Assembly: GCF_933775445.1 (NCBI RefSeq)
Contig: NC_065873.1
Location: forward strand, 28,954,001-29,018,000
DNA: 64,000 bases
DNA from: Argentina anserina
Taxonomy: Eukaryota; Streptophyta; Magnoliopsida; Rosales; Rosaceae
Direction: 5' to 3'
In this document: positions 34,355 to 47,725 of the stretch, one piece after another
Layout: the number at the start of each line of letters is the position of its first letter
How positions within the stretch are numbered: the first letter of the stretch is position 1
Notes under the pieces: generated by a model
What the model was told of the DNA's origin: nothing
The model's input: the letters and a program-made list of their open reading frames with translations, nothing else
The model's database searches: none
Program-made: the position numbers and the translations under genes

Positions 34355-35615
34355 CTAATCCGTTCGCGTTTTCTTCTCAATACTTGACTTACTTAGTACG
34401 AGTGAACCAACTACAATTAGCATGGCACCTGCAAACCACTGTCAAAACAAGTCTTCCAATCATATATGCAAGTGAAACTAGATTGGAAGCGTACAGACAC
34501 ATGTGAACAGTTCCTTACAAGGAACAAGTGTCATACTACATTATTACAATCATGTGCAATTACTTAGTACATAGTTTTGCTAAGTGTAGGGTCTGAGTCC
34601 AGAAGCCATATATTGGTGAAAAGTATAATTGTCTATTTTACACCATTTCGTGAAAATTAACAGTGATCACAAACGAGCTATGGTAGCATAACCTTTACAA
34701 TTTTAAGCATCGCAGTATTAGGCTGGATATGCATAATCTTTACAGTCGCAAGCATACAAGTTTATATCTGCAAAAGATTGTTCCACATTCTTCTTCACAG
34801 AATCAAAGTCACTTATTTTTTGTAAGTTCCCTGACCAACCAGGTACCCACTACCATCTAGATGCCAACAAGGTATTAGCAATGAACATATCATGAAGGAC
34901 TTATAACCTCCTGTAAGTAACTCAACAGAGTCGGTCATTTTGACGATTTTAATCAGCACCATCAGAATGAACATATCATGAGGACTGACTAATAAAACAA
35001 TGCCAAACCTTTCCATCAAATCTCAGTCATAAATGACTCACGTCAACTAACTCATCAATCATATATCATAACACTCAACTATTATGAAGAATAAAGCTCA
35101 CGAAGCATTCAAGATTTGTTCTTTTTACTGAAACCACCATAACAATATATGAACATCTACACAAGCCTCTCCTATGAAAGATCCCACCTTGTTTTCTGAT
35201 GACAATCATTCTTTAAGCAAGTTTACAAGTAAACCTAGATTAGAGAAGTGGGTATCATATCAGTACCTTAAACGACAAGGACTCTTGGAACAAAAAGTAA
35301 CCAGCTAAACCGGAGGAGAGGAAATTCGCAGCAAAATTCGTAGCTGTGGCTTGTAATGATGAGAGAGCTTTGAGGCTGTTCACATAACACCCCCACATTG
35401 TCACGTTGAATAACACCACCATTCCATACCGCAAAATCTGATCAGTTGACATTTTACATTATCAAAATCCAGCATAGCATTTTCCAGATGCAAAATCATG
35501 AACTGGGATTTGAGAATATCACCTGAGGAGTAATCAGCTTTGCCGAAACAGCAGCCAGAGCTGCGTTTAGTCCGGCAGAGACCGCCCACGCGTAGCCCTT
35601 CTTCTTACCCTCCAT
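34355..35615 (-). CDS. Small TMEM42/EamA-like membrane protein
   Basis: Exons 35615-35523, 35437-35267 and 34438-34355 give 115 aa. The sequence starts MEGKKKGYAWAVSAGLNAAL and contains KLITPQ, then FNVTMWGCYVNSLKALSSLQA, NFLSSGLAGYFLFQESLSFK and WFAGAMLIVVGSLVLSKSS. Four hydrophobic stretches fit four short membrane helices, as in the half-size drug/metabolite-transporter fold of TMEM42 proteins. Transport substrate and membrane are unknown. The last exon was found by reading past an 828-bp intron. A nearer alternative ending in GTYKK has no family-like sequence and was set aside. The short Lys-rich N-terminus suggests a cytosolic start. Confidence 0.82.
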
Positions 35616-36648
35616 CAAATCATCAACCCTGGAAAGAATTTGGATCACAGATAATCACTGTGGAGAGAAGACGATGCCGTTTCACTCTCTAGCTTTAACG
35701 ACAAGTCGTCCTGAGGAAAAGTCGTTTTTGACTACATGTCTTCACAACACAACTCCCCTAGACCCTAGTGGGTTTAAAAGTAACAAAGTAACTTCCACGA
35801 AAATACTTGCTCATCGTAAGAAATCAAAAGATGTATAGATCTATTCACGTGTTCTCTAACCTAAACTAAATGTGGTGTAGTTAAACTATGTATTTGGATA
35901 AAATTGGATGAGATAAATATCTAAACCGAAATCAGTAAACTAGAGGAAGAGCTTCGAAGCTAAAGGGGTGGTCGCATATGTAATACAAACTATAACGCTA
36001 TCGCTGCTTCATTTCAAGTCATTGATTGAGTTAATGCATCTTTACGGTTCAGTTTTTGGTTCACCATAAGCCACTTATGGTATAGTTTGTTGTTCAAATT
36101 CAATCATTTCGAGTGAAATTTTTTTAGAAGTTCTTTTATTAAAAAAAAGATTTGAGTAATAAATACGTTGTTGTGTGATTGAGAAGGTTAATGAATAGGG
36201 GAATCATTCTAGGTAATTTCATTTTGTAAACAATCAGTAAAAAGTGAGTCTACCATCACTAAATCGATTTACTGAATGACCATTAACTCAAAAACTAAAA
36301 ACGACTTGATATTACGCCTCTAATTTATTTTCATTTTGAGTAAGTAAACGTATCATAATTAAAATGGAGGACACTGAGCCAATTCCTTCTTGCCAACCCA
36401 ATAAGGCTAAAAACAAAGCTCACTCCAACCGACTCGGCCGAGTTTTGGTTGATAAAATCGTTCTGAGATCCTCTCATCAAAGAAACACAACTCATAAAAT
36501 TGGAATGATAAAGAAACACAACTCGTCCACGCTGGCAATCCGCACCTCTCACATAATCACCCCAACCAACCAATCAAACGCACCTCACGCAGATCACCCT
36601 GGAAAAAATCACATTCCTAATCCAACTCGAACCCCACGTTTTAACCGC
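35616..36648. other. Divergent intergenic region between the TMEM42-like and H3.3 genes
   Basis: No gene. Both neighbours are transcribed away from it, so it should hold both promoters. CCAAT-like ccaaccaaccaatcaa lies near 36565. Confidence 0.5.
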
Positions 36649-36660
36649 CTATAAATACCC
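36649..36660 (+). promoter_or_regulatory. TATA box of the H3.3 gene
   Basis: CTATAAATACCC lies about 100 bp before the start codon, followed by a C-rich leader with AAACCCTAA near 36722. The plant histone octamer CGCGGATC was not seen. Confidence 0.7.
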
Positions 36661-36739
36661 GCCACCTCCATTCCCTCTCTCCTCACAATCTTCCCCAATC
36701 TAAAATCCCCAAATATCTGAAAACCCTAATTCCCTGTGA

Positions 36740-37165
<426 letters not shown>

Positions 37166-37619
37166 ATGTAGTCATGTGTTCTTGTTAAGTTTTTAGATGA
37201 TGAATTAGGGAGAGAGCAATTTTATACTTTTGTGTATGAAAGTAAGCGTCTATGAATTTTCTAGGTTTGGCATAGTATAGCAGTAGTTTCTTTAGTTGGT
37301 TTCCTATGGAACTTCCATGGTTGCCTGTCTGATCGTTAATGAAAAATAGTTTGTTTCATCTTGATCTGTTTTTGAAGTATTTGTTTCAATTTTCATACTA
37401 ATTGGCACCGGATTCTATTTCGCTTGGGGTTTTCGAAGAACTATATGCGTAGAACGTGCCAGGCTACCATGTTCTTGTAGTTGTTTTGATGCCTTTATGA
37501 ACACATTATGGAACGAGTGTGCAATACTTGTGACGACAGAACCATTACATGTTTCTTGACAAAACCGGCATTCCTTTGAATCACAGAAACACAAGACCAT
37601 TCAAATCAACCAGGGAAAC

Positions 37620-39923
37620 TACTCTCCCCGGCATGTAGATATTTCTATCGGTGCCCAGGGCGCTCCCCAGAAGAGTGGAGACTGACTGGAATTTATGGCT
37701 ATGCCCTGACGGGTGATCGTGGTCGTACGTGGGAGTTGATGCGCCGACTGGCCTGTCAATCCCTTTTACCATGGTTACTAGTGGGAGATTTCAATGAAAT
37801 CTTGGTCAGCTCAGAGAAAGTAGGTAGTGGCCCTCGACGTTTTGCTCAGATGCAAGCTTTTCGAGAGACCTTGATGGAATGTGCCCTGTTGGATATGGGA
37901 TTTTCCGGCAGTCCTTTCACCTGGGCTGATCATCAAACAAAGGAGAGACTGGATCGGAGTCTCTGGAATGTTGGCTCGATAAATTTGTTTCCTCGATCTT
38001 CAACGACGCATCTGCATCTAAGCACTTCGGATCATAGTCCGCTACTGGTCGAAATTTGTGTGAAGTGTGAACCCATCCCCAGTTAGGAGGATAAAGAGGA
38101 TCTTCCGATTTGAGCAATTCTGGGCAACACATCCAGAATGTGAAGGGGTAATCAGGGACAGCTGGGCAAATAGTGTTGTTGGTGATCCTACCAGCCAAGC
38201 TATTGGGAAGATCACGAACACCCGTGCAGCTTTACATGCCTGGCAGAAACCAACTTTTATGTTTAGACAGGCAGAAATGCGAGCCGTCCGTAGTTGGCTT
38301 GACGAACTCCTGGCCGCTCCATTTGACCCAGCACATCACGCAGAGAAGAAAGCCCTGAATGCTAAGTTGTAGGAATTACTTACAACAGAAGAAACCATCT
38401 GGATTCAGCGATCAAAAGCTCTATGGCTAAAATCCGGGGACAGAAACACATCATATTTCCATCGTCGAGCTTCTAACAGGAGAGCACGCAACTCTATCAA
38501 GGGTCTTTATAACTCAGAAGGTATTTGGGTTACTGATAGGAAAGACATTGAAACAGTGGTAACATCCTACTATGACTCAATTTTCACCCATGTGACCCTC
38601 ATTCCTAAGGTAACTGATCCTAAAAGTATGATTGATTTGAGACCTATTGCCTTATGCAATGTTTTATATCGGATTTGCTCTAAAGTGTTAGCAAACAGAT
38701 TGAAAAAAAATCTTGGATGCTGTGGTTTCTCCATTACAAAGCGCTTTTGTCCCTCACAGACTTATTTCAGATAGCACTTTAGTAGCGACAGGTGGTAGCA
38801 CACTTTCTGCATACTAATAAAACTGCTTCAAATGACCATTTTTCGCTCAAATTGGATATTAGGAAAGCGTATGACCGCTTAGAGTGGGAGTTTATACGCA
38901 TCATCTTACTCAAATTGGGCTTTGCTATCGATTGGGTGAATTTGATCATGACCAGTTTAAAGTTTAAACACAAAAATAAAAATCTGCACTGGTTTAATTT
39001 AGCCATGCTTGCGAAACAAGGATGACGTTTGTTATAGAACCCTGGTTCTTTAATTGCTAGGATGTACAAAGCTGTTTCTTTCCCAACAAGTGAGTTTCTC
39101 ACAGCTGAATTGAGATCCTGACCTTTTTTTTCTTGGCGTAGCATCTTATCGGCCAGGGAAATTTTGACACAAGGACTACGATGGAGAATTGGTACAGGTG
39201 CACAAATTGATATTTGGAACCATTGATGGATTCTAGACTCTTATCCAAGGGCTCCATCCTCCCCTCCTTCTAGGGATGCTCCAAATTGAAGCTGCTATCT
39301 TCAATTGAAGCTACTATGCTATGCTTAGTTTGAGATGGTTAAATGAAATTTGAAAGGCCAATCCTTCTTGTAGTGGAGCTATTGCTTGTGGGCAACAAAA
39401 ATGGAAAAGCCGGAGTATGGCTGGTATAAAGGCAATTGTGATGGAGCTTTTATGGCTGGTAGTCCTTTAGGAGGAAGTGGAACTGTGTTCTGAGATGAGT
39501 ATGGAGTTTTTCGTGCAGGGGCTGGCAAAGTTTTTTCTCTCAAGTAACTTCATCCTTTCATGTAAAATTACTAGCGTTATTGGAGGGTGTGACTTGCTGA
39601 AACTTTGCAGTGTACACAAGTTGTTTTTGAAACAGATTGCATGCTCCTTCAGCGGGCAGTTTTACAACATGATATTGACATGTCTAACTTGGGTACTATC
39701 ATTGTTGTGGTACAAGAAGTTCTCTACCGGAATCCAGATTTTCAAATCCTTCATGTCCATCGGGAGATTAATAGAGTAGCTCATTTACTTGCAAACCATG
39801 CTTTGAAATATAGGACAAGTCAAAGTTGGTTCGTCATTGCTGATTTTATCAGGGATGTCATTATGAGTGATTGTAATCAGTAGTCTTTTAATGAATTGAT
39901 TGTTTTCAAAAAAAAAAAAAAAA
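37620..39923 (+). mobile_element. Degenerate, deleted L1-type LINE
   Basis: Fragments of the L1 ORF2 order can be read in several frames. The endonuclease part is near 37665-38060 (WRLTGIYGYA, LLVGDFNEIL, GSPFTWAD, LDRSLWN, TSDHSPLLV). Reverse transcriptase pieces are at 38590-38710 (LIPKVTDPK, DLRPIALCNVLYRI, VLANRLK) and 38840-38935 (LDIRKAYDRLEWEF). An RNase H-like RVT_3 domain is at 39410-39882 (CDGAF, FETDCMLLQ, VHREINRVAHLLANHA). The catalytic YADD block and much of RT are missing. Stops and frameshifts are frequent. A poly(A) tail of 16 bases sits at 39908-39923. The 5' border is approximate and no target duplication was confirmed. Confidence 0.85.
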
Positions 39924-42272
39924 GAGGAACCACTATTACAAAATGCACATGAAACAACAGTGTTCAAGGACAGAGAGATGCCCAAATTGAAAGCAAAACA
40001 TACTCAAATTCTTTTGGGAAGACTGTTCGATCCTGTTCAACTTTTGAGTGACAATGCAATTCTCATTGCCAAAAATGCTGAAATTCTTGCTCCCATCAGT
40101 CTCATGTTATTTTTTTGTTACAAAAAATTTAGATGAGAGTCTGATTACACTACAACACTATCATTAGGACAAACATACAAGTTTAATCCTGAAGGACATA
40201 CAATCTTAAATCTACAACGCTATCAATCTCATGTTTTCGGAGATAACAAACAACATTACTTCTATAAATTATTCGTGTTTAAACAACTCTTGCGCTCATT
40301 CTCGGTCCCATTGTTCATCTGTTCGTCACTTACATCAACAGGAGGAATGATGCCCTAGAGACTTTTGTTTGTAGTTCTCTTTGGTTTGTTTGATTTAAGA
40401 TCGAAACACACAAACAAAGAATCTATTCTCAACGTGAACTTGTGACGAAAAGATAAGATATTGCAGCTTTCGGCTATGCAGCTTTAGGCTACAAACCTTC
40501 ACAAGTAGGAAACATTTTTAGATGATCGATCACCTATTGGGGAAGATGGGAGGTGGCTTAATCGGGTAGTGCTTTATTTATTGAAGGGTTAATCTGGCCC
40601 AAATGTTCACAAAGATAACCCGTGACCATTTGGATCGTGATTGGCAAGGGCTCATCTCAATAAGCACAACCTGTGAGCCCGTGAGACACTAGCAGCCATC
40701 CCACCTAGCATACCAAAACACTCTTCTCTTTCTTTACTAGTTTACTTTACGAAACTGACAAATTAATCATGCATGTTCCAAAAACGGCTTGGTCTATTCT
40801 TTAATCTTTATTGACCATGATCTGTTACCAAATAAGCAGTGCGAAATTGAAGATATACTTGAAACTAATTCGGAATCTATTCGTTTTGAGTTGTCGGATT
40901 AATGTATGTAAACAGTATTGGTTCTAAGTGTTAGTAGATAAGTTTCTTGTGTCCGCTAGCGTCACACTTGTGTCCACAAAGTATAGGAACACTTTGTCTA
41001 CCCTACGACGCATTTAGTTTGAAAAAGACTCCATTAATGGAAGTTTCCGGTGATAAATATTAATCTTGTGAAATATGGAAGAGGAATAGGAACACGTTTT
41101 TCCATGTGAACAAGGAATCCATGCCACTTGAGGTTAAGGGGAGGGTATTTTCCTTTTGGACATACGTATCTGCGTACACTTCGCGTAGACAATCGAGATG
41201 ATCAAGTCGTACTAGTTTACAGTTGTGGTATGATCAAGTCGTACTAGTTTTGGGTGTACACAAATTTGAACGTGACATCTTGATCAAGAGGAGCCAACCG
41301 TGACTAAGAAAGTGACTCCTATTGCAGTCCTCGGCCTTCATAATTTTAACAAATACTACTGGACGGCGATAATCTTTGAAGGAAAAAGCTACATTGGTTT
41401 TATCACGGTTTGAATTCTTACGAAGCCATTGACGACTGATGAAAATTTCAATCCAGAGAAATTTATCGGCTAAAAGGGTAAAAACATGCACGGAACATAT
41501 TTTGACCTAAACCATGCATCATCATGGAAGCTTCCCCGGACAATTTCTTCTTCAACCAAACGTGCACCATCAATACAGTTGGCCTGCATATATAAATTAG
41601 CTCAGTTCTATAGCAAGTTAACAACGACAACACCGGTTAATCTTGATGGTAAAAGAGGAGAAGAGATAAACTATTAACGACAACGAGGAATAATAGTACT
41701 TAATACCGAAGACAATCTCTGATTATAAATCCTCTTACATTGTAGGCTTTTTACTATACACATGCATGCTCGCTTGTTTCATAACATAATTTTCGAATCT
41801 AAATCTGATCTGGTGTATGTTTCACTATTGCCAAAGTATTGATACAGTAAAACTAGCTTGCATGCATAAAAAACTCGGAAAATTATAGTATACATCAATA
41901 TATGTTATACATCACACATCCGACGGTCGATATTGTATTGTGAGTGGGGTCAGAAAAATAATATTTGTTGTCAACCGTTGGATGTAGGATGTATAACATA
42001 CATTGATGTATAATAAATTAACCCAAAAACCTCACGTATATAAACGTTCAAGTTTTATTAAGACCATTGTATATATTCACATGTATAATATTTTGCTAGT
42101 CATCTAGATCAATCATGATTATTGACAAGAACCCTACTGACTTTATTAATATTCACGTGCTGTATACAAATCTCTCAACTTGTTAATACTGTAAGAATAA
42201 CTAATGTAGTAGATGAAAAAAATTAAGAAAGTAACTGCATGCATCTATACGGGTATGCTATATTTTTAATTT
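39924..42272. other. Intergenic with one MITE, no gene
   Basis: AT-rich, no recognisable protein. Contains the MITE at 41881-42018 and, close to 42272, the 3' UTR of the galactose oxidase-like gene. Confidence 0.5.
41881..42018. repeat. MITE, family 1, copy 1
   Basis: About 138 bp with long terminal inverted repeats. The left end has tatgttatacatcacacatc and the right end, reversed, has tatgttatacatcctacatc. The centre reads cggtcgatattg and ggtcagaaaaataatat. A related copy in opposite orientation is at 52815-52950. Non-coding and palindromic. Confidence 0.85.
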
Positions 42273-43925
42273 CTACTGAATCTTGACCCAAATACCCTCA
42301 CTTGGTATCTGCTGGTGAACCACATATAGAAGATAATATCCGGACGGTGCTAGATTACCGGTAGCCGGCGTCGTAACCTGAACTTCAAACTTCAAGTTCC
42401 CCACTGCTATAACATTCTCGGAAGCAAGAACCAATAGCCTCTGGTTCATCGAGAAGGAATGTGTAGTAAATGAAGGTGACACCATCGTAACAGACACCGA
42501 GTTTAGTGCTATTTTCCCTGTTATCGAGAACCGGACGGCTAGCTTCTGGCCGTAACCAACTGTAACTTGTGACTGAGGTGAATAGATGCTCGGACGTATA
42601 CCAGCAAATTGTGAGTCTAAGTAATTAGGAGAGAATGCTTCTAATGCAAGTTCTGTTGGGAAAAGCACGTTTGAGAACTCGTATCGAATATGAGGGTTAC
42701 TGCCTCCAACGAGTACTCTTCCATCACGTAGTAGTATTGCCGTGGAATGATACATGCGTGGAATGGTGCTCGGGTTTTGTTGCTCGAACCTTGATCCGAC
42801 GGCATTATCAGACTTGTAAACAACCGGTTTTAGTACAGGGTTCCGGCCAAGTTCCCAGCCAGCGGTACCTAGTCCGGCACCGTTGATAATTAAAACGTCA
42901 CCGTTGGCAAGTAACGTCATGTCACCCATGACTCTAGCTAGAGGCATGGTTTCCACAACCCACTGCGGTTTCGGATCTGTTATTTTAATCCGTGCGCACG
43001 TCTTCAATGCTTCCACGAATGTCCCACTTTCAGCATTTACATAAGAGCCTTTGGGAGCTCCACCGCAGACCAAAACCTCAGCCGCCGCAACCTGACCTTT
43101 TGAGCTCTTGAGAGGTAGCAACACGGCGGAACCGGTGCTTGGGTATGATCTCGGGTCTCCACCGGGAATTGTGGGGTACGTCTTCACTATTTTACCAGCT
43201 ACGTAGTCGAACAAAATGGCTCGATTGTTAGCGAAGATGAAAAGGTTGCCATCAAGGTTGAGAAAAACATAGGGGTAGAGATTGTTCTCTATGGCGTTGC
43301 CGTCACTTGTCTCAACCAGAAAAGGTAAACTGTGCGCGTTCATTGAGCCTCCAGTTTTGGGGTAGAACTCGTAGTTGAACTGTCGTCGTCCGCCGATGAC
43401 TATCTGCCGTCCATCTGGCAGAATATGATTTGTGGCATACCATCTCCGGTTGGTTAGCGCGTTCTCTATCTCTTTCCAGTCACAAGTAGGACACGGGTCA
43501 AAAACCCTCGCCCTTTTCTCGCCGTCGTTGAAACCACCCGTCTGGACTAGACTTCCCCTGGGGTTTACTGCACCGGAGGAGCACCACACGTCAGAGTACA
43601 CAAACAGGGGACGAATATTGTTGGACGCCACGTCGTACTCGGCGGAGTGAGCCGTGCAGTCGACTTTAAGCGCTGTGTCGTTGGGGTTGTTGCGGCAGAC
43701 GCCGTTGGGGAGCGAGAGGTTGGATTTTCCGAAGTCGGTCCGGTCGAACATGACCACACGGTCGTTTTTGAGGAGCTGCATGTGCATGGCGGAAATGCCG
43801 ACGTTCTTGAGAAGCAGCTGCCATTTGCCGCCGGCGGCGTGAGTGAGGGAGAAGAGAGAAGTGGATATGAAGAAGAAGGAAAGAATGAAATAGGGTAGAG
43901 TAGTAGTCGGGCACTTCTTCTTCAT
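42273..43925 (-). CDS. Galactose/glyoxal oxidase-like secreted copper enzyme
   Basis: Single exon, 550 aa, starting MKKKCPTTTLPYF. Residues 1 to about 32 are a signal peptide. The rest is a glyoxal-oxidase N-terminal kelch propeller followed by the DUF1929 C-terminal domain, as in plant GLOX/aldehyde oxidase GLOX and RUBY-type proteins. Copper and radical ligands are visible: the Cys of VDCTAHS for the Tyr-Cys cofactor, a Tyr in RRWYATNHILPDGR, Tyr and His in RMYHSTA, and the His of FTTHSFSMNQR. Members oxidise aldehydes or galactose side chains with release of hydrogen peroxide and act in anther, pollen, mucilage or cell-wall chemistry; the substrate here is unknown. An upstream in-frame extension is open but contains the TATA box, so the start is set at 43925. 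Confidence 0.93.
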   Translation of the reverse strand: MKKKCPTTTLPYFILSFFFISTSLFSLTHAAGGKWQLLLKNVGISAMHMQLLKNDRVVMFDRTDFGKSNLSLPNGVCRNNPNDTALKVDCTAHSAEYDVASNNIRPLFVYSDVWCSSGAVNPRGSLVQTGGFNDGEKRARVFDPCPTCDWKEIENALTNRRWYATNHILPDGRQIVIGGRRQFNYEFYPKTGGSMNAHSLPFLVETSDGNAIENNLYPYVFLNLDGNLFIFANNRAILFDYVAGKIVKTYPTIPGGDPRSYPSTGSAVLLPLKSSKGQVAAAEVLVCGGAPKGSYVNAESGTFVEALKTCARIKITDPKPQWVVETMPLARVMGDMTLLANGDVLIINGAGLGTAGWELGRNPVLKPVVYKSDNAVGSRFEQQNPSTIPRMYHSTAILLRDGRVLVGGSNPHIRYEFSNVLFPTELALEAFSPNYLDSQFAGIRPSIYSPQSQVTVGYGQKLAVRFSITGKIALNSVSVTMVSPSFTTHSFSMNQRLLVLASENVIAVGNLKFEVQVTTPATGNLAPSGYYLLYVVHQQIPSEGIWVKIQ

Positions 43926-44061
43926 AATGTTTGATTCTCTACGAGAGCTTGTTTTGTGTTTTGGTCTATTGTTTTTTTGTCTAGGAACAATTGGTGGTCT
44001 ATCGATCTGTAAATGGCTTTCCTGGTTTGCTTTGCTGTTAGTGTCTGAGATTGTTGTCTCC

Positions 44062-44069
44062 TTTATATA
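44062..44069 (-). promoter_or_regulatory. TATA box of the galactose oxidase-like gene
   Basis: TATATAAA on the minus strand, 137 bp before the start codon. A transcript starting about 30 bp downstream would have a leader near 110 nt. Confidence 0.65.
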
Positions 44070-46995
44070 GTAGTGATCTGTGGGAGACGATTTACACAGA
44101 GAGAAGATTGAACCACCCACATGCATATATGTAAACGTGTGGGACCGGGTTTGTGAAAACACTGACCGTTGTTTCATTTTTTTCGAAAATATTAAAATAA
44201 AAATGATGACCCTGCTTGGCTGCTTGTTCTGGGTTTGTAAATGCAGAGTTCAATTCCTCAGTAAGAATGCTAGCTAGCCTTATCAGTTACAGCTGCTTAA
44301 TATGGTGTGATCGGTTTCAGTTTTGTATGTGATCATTCGTGTTAAAAGTTTGAAATTGGTTTCGTTATTTTCTGTAGCTAGTTATGTGGAAATGGTCCTT
44401 ACTGTTGAGTCTTTGAATGAGTGCATTCATATATAATAACTCAGTTTTCCGGCACCGGTCAAATATATGACAAGTTCATAATAGTCGAAACAGTGGTAGG
44501 GCTAGCTGTGTATAACGTACGTACGCGTCTAAGTTTAATAATCAAGATTATTAGATGGATACTGTTGAAAGAAAGATTATTATATGGATACATCGATCTG
44601 AAGTATAGCGCCCGACGATGGAAACATTGTCCTAATTCTAGTCTTTTATTTAGATATGTGATGAGTCTTAGCAGAGAGTCGTGCATCTATTTGGATTGAG
44701 TTTACCAATTTAAGACGAATCGAGTAGTTCTGTACTTCTAAAGGTGGACCTCGATCAGCTACGTAACATTATTGATCGATGATATCTTCATGCGAATTTT
44801 GAAGACCAGAACTCCCAGAAGCTGTCTGCGTATCTAGCTTCAAAGGAAGCACGTACGTACTTAACCCAGGCACCCAGCTAGCTCGATCGAATCATGCATG
44901 CATCAATCCTTCGTCATCTCCTGAGAGTCGTTTTCCTTCTACTATTTAGTCGGTGCCGCTTTTACTTCTTCAACTTAATTATCGATCTAATGGCGCCGTT
45001 TGGGGCGTATTTCTGTGCGTAGGTTATTAGCCATCGCATTTTGTTGGTGATCATGGATATATTCATTTCGATTTAAAACTATGCGTTTATGGTATAATAC
45101 GGACCTTCGGAATAATCTGAAATATTCTTCTAATTCTTCTAATTGGATGTGTTTCCTACTTCATTTTAGAATGTTTGAACCTAACTAATTAACAAATGGC
45201 ATGGTTAGGTCACACCAATAGTCCGTCGATTGGGTATTTCCTTGATCGATCCCAAGATCCAAACGACCAAACCATGGCCTACAAAAAGGGAATGAAAGTA
45301 GACAAAACTTATAATCTCGCGATGTGGTTAAGGTTTCAATTGCCCGTATGAAGTTTGCGATGAAGATTTTAAATTATAATCTAATTAAATTCTATCAATA
45401 CAGTACTTCTTACTCAATGATCAATGATTCATTTTAATTGATTTAAAGGGTTTGGCATGCAAGACAAAAGATCACGACAATAGGTAACATGGGAATAAAA
45501 AAAGACGTGTTCATTCTTTTAAGTGAATAGCTAGCAGCCTAGCAGTACGTATTTGCTGACCCCATCGATCACTAATTAACAGAATCAAAAACGACTTTTA
45601 AGCGGACTCATTACAGCATGGATTAATAGGAAAATAGTTAACTTGTCATTTCTATGCCAAAAGTTTGATTGGTTTAAGTTAGTTGCTTAATATGTTAGGC
45701 ATCTGAGGCTGTCATATTCCAAAGCCTCAAGCGTGGATTTGCTTCAGCAGTTGGTGCACCCTGTGACCCTGGCCTCGATAATTTATGTTTGCTCGATCAT
45801 TTTGGCACACGAAGCTTATTGCTTGTCTTTGAAGCAATCAGAATTTTCTTTTCAGGCCGATCGTTCATACTATGCAAAGGTGACATATACACACAAGGAT
45901 GCAACTGTCCTATGCATGTTAGTTCAATTTTAGTTTGTGTTTCGGTGCTGACAAACTGGAAAAAAAATAGATTCTATAGCAACTGGTTTAGGTCTTTCTC
46001 GAGTCATGACAAAGCATGCATCTGCGTACGTAAGTAAAGCATAAATAATTGATCAATTTTGTTTTATATTATGGGGAAGCCGGGAAGAGATAGAAGAACA
46101 AAAACTTGCGAAGATGCATTGATCACCGAATAAGGTTGTACATGAAACAAGCTCAATACCCAACAGAATGAGATTGCGGCATCAAGTTTAATTAGTCCAT
46201 AGTCGATTATATTGATTAATATAATCAACAAGAAGACATCAAGTTTCAGGAGGGGCTGAATAAGTTTGTTCCATGACTTCCATCGATCTATATATGATCT
46301 TGTTGGTGAGTCACATCGAGTTCGACTCGGTTTACAATTTATATATAAATTCTCCCTTTTCTGATCTTATATATTCTAGCAATAATGAACAATCGATTTG
46401 GCTAATTAACTATGACATTTCAAGACGTGGAAAAAAAAAAAAACCCTGCACGTCTTCTTGGTATTATATATGTACAACTACAATATACTTTCATAATGAA
46501 TTTGATACAGCTTACAACTTTATATATACAGAATTATTATACACTTGAATATTAACCAATATATAGGTGCTCGATGACTTTAATTATCAGCTTATCACAT
46601 TTTATCTCAATATTCTTTGTTTCAGTCTAAGACTCTAAGGTATGCTAGTTTCATCACTACCTACCTCTTTAATTTAATGTTTTGCCAATCATTCTTCGTG
46701 TTGCTGTTCTACTTTTCTAAACCATATATGCAAGCCATCAGTCTTGATGATTCATGGATCAAAAAACACAGGGAGACTTAACCATATGGATGAGAACAAT
46801 GCAAACCAAATGTTGGAACGAAATAGCTTATTACATAGTGTGCAAGAAATTAATATGTATTTTTATATGAGGATTTGAGGACCAAGAATACGTTTTGCTC
46901 TCTTAATTTCAAATATAGATATAACACGTTTTCTAGAGGATAAAGTTTATTTTTCTAGTCATTTGATTGAGTTATATATATATATATATATATAT

Positions 46996-47393
46996 AGTCT
47001 CTATCCAGAGTGAAGTTTCATTATGAAATTACAGAGTGAAGTTCCAATTTTGACACACTTTTCGGTCAAATGTTTTCACTATAAACGATTCAATATTTAG
47101 GTATGGTATTTAAGATCATCTCTAGAAAGTTTCATTCAATTTGACAATGGTTTGAGCTTTCAAAATTGAGATTTACATGAGCGGTTCACGTTGAACAGTT
47201 TTAATTCATTCATTAAATTAATCTAATTTCAATACCTTAACGATGTCTGAATTAGATGAAATTTTGTAGAGATGATCTTGAATACCATACCTAAATATTG
47301 AATCGTTTATGGTGAAAACATTTGATCGAAAAGTGTGTCAAAATTGGAACTTCACTATGTAATTTCAGAGTGAAGCTTCACTCTGGATAGAGA

Positions 47394-47396
<3 letters not shown>
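46996..47396. repeat. Palindromic MITE, family 2, full copy
   Basis: The left arm (tctctatccagagtgaag..., tttaggtatgg, aagatcatctcta) is repeated in reverse complement by the right arm over about 140 bases with few mismatches, so the transcript would fold into a long hairpin. It is flanked by (TA)n at 46974-46996 and 47397-47429. No ORF. Confidence 0.85.
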
Positions 47397-47429
<33 letters not shown>

Positions 47430-47432
<3 letters not shown>

Positions 47433-47725
47433 ATCACTCTGAAATTAAAGAGTGAAGTTCCAATTTTAGCACATTTTTCGGTCAAATTTTTTCACCATAA
47501 ATAATTCAATATTTAGGTATGTTATTCAAGATCATCTATACAAAATTTCATATAATTCGGACATCATTAATGTATTGAAATTAGATTAAATCAATGAATG
47601 AATTAAAATTATTTTACATGAACCGTTTGTGTAAATCTCAATTTTAAAATCTCTAACCATTGTTATATTAGATGAAATTTTGTAGACATAATCTTAAATA
47701 GCATACCTAAATATTGAATTATATA
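47430..47725. repeat. Palindromic MITE, family 2, truncated copy
   Basis: Starts with actctgaaattaaagagtgaag and repeats the left arm and centre of the element at 46996-47396, but its right arm stops at tacctaaatattgaatt before another TA run. It is more diverged than its neighbour. Confidence 0.8.

Noticed and set aside
34805..34870. Alternative last exon for the TMEM42-like gene ending GTYKK
   Set aside because: It does not continue the membrane-helix pattern, whereas the exon at 34438-34355 gives WFAGAM and a fourth helix with clean phases.
42273..44177. Longer start for the galactose oxidase-like protein
   Set aside because: The extension reads through the TATA box region and would bury the signal peptide; the ATG at 43925 gives a normal N-terminus.
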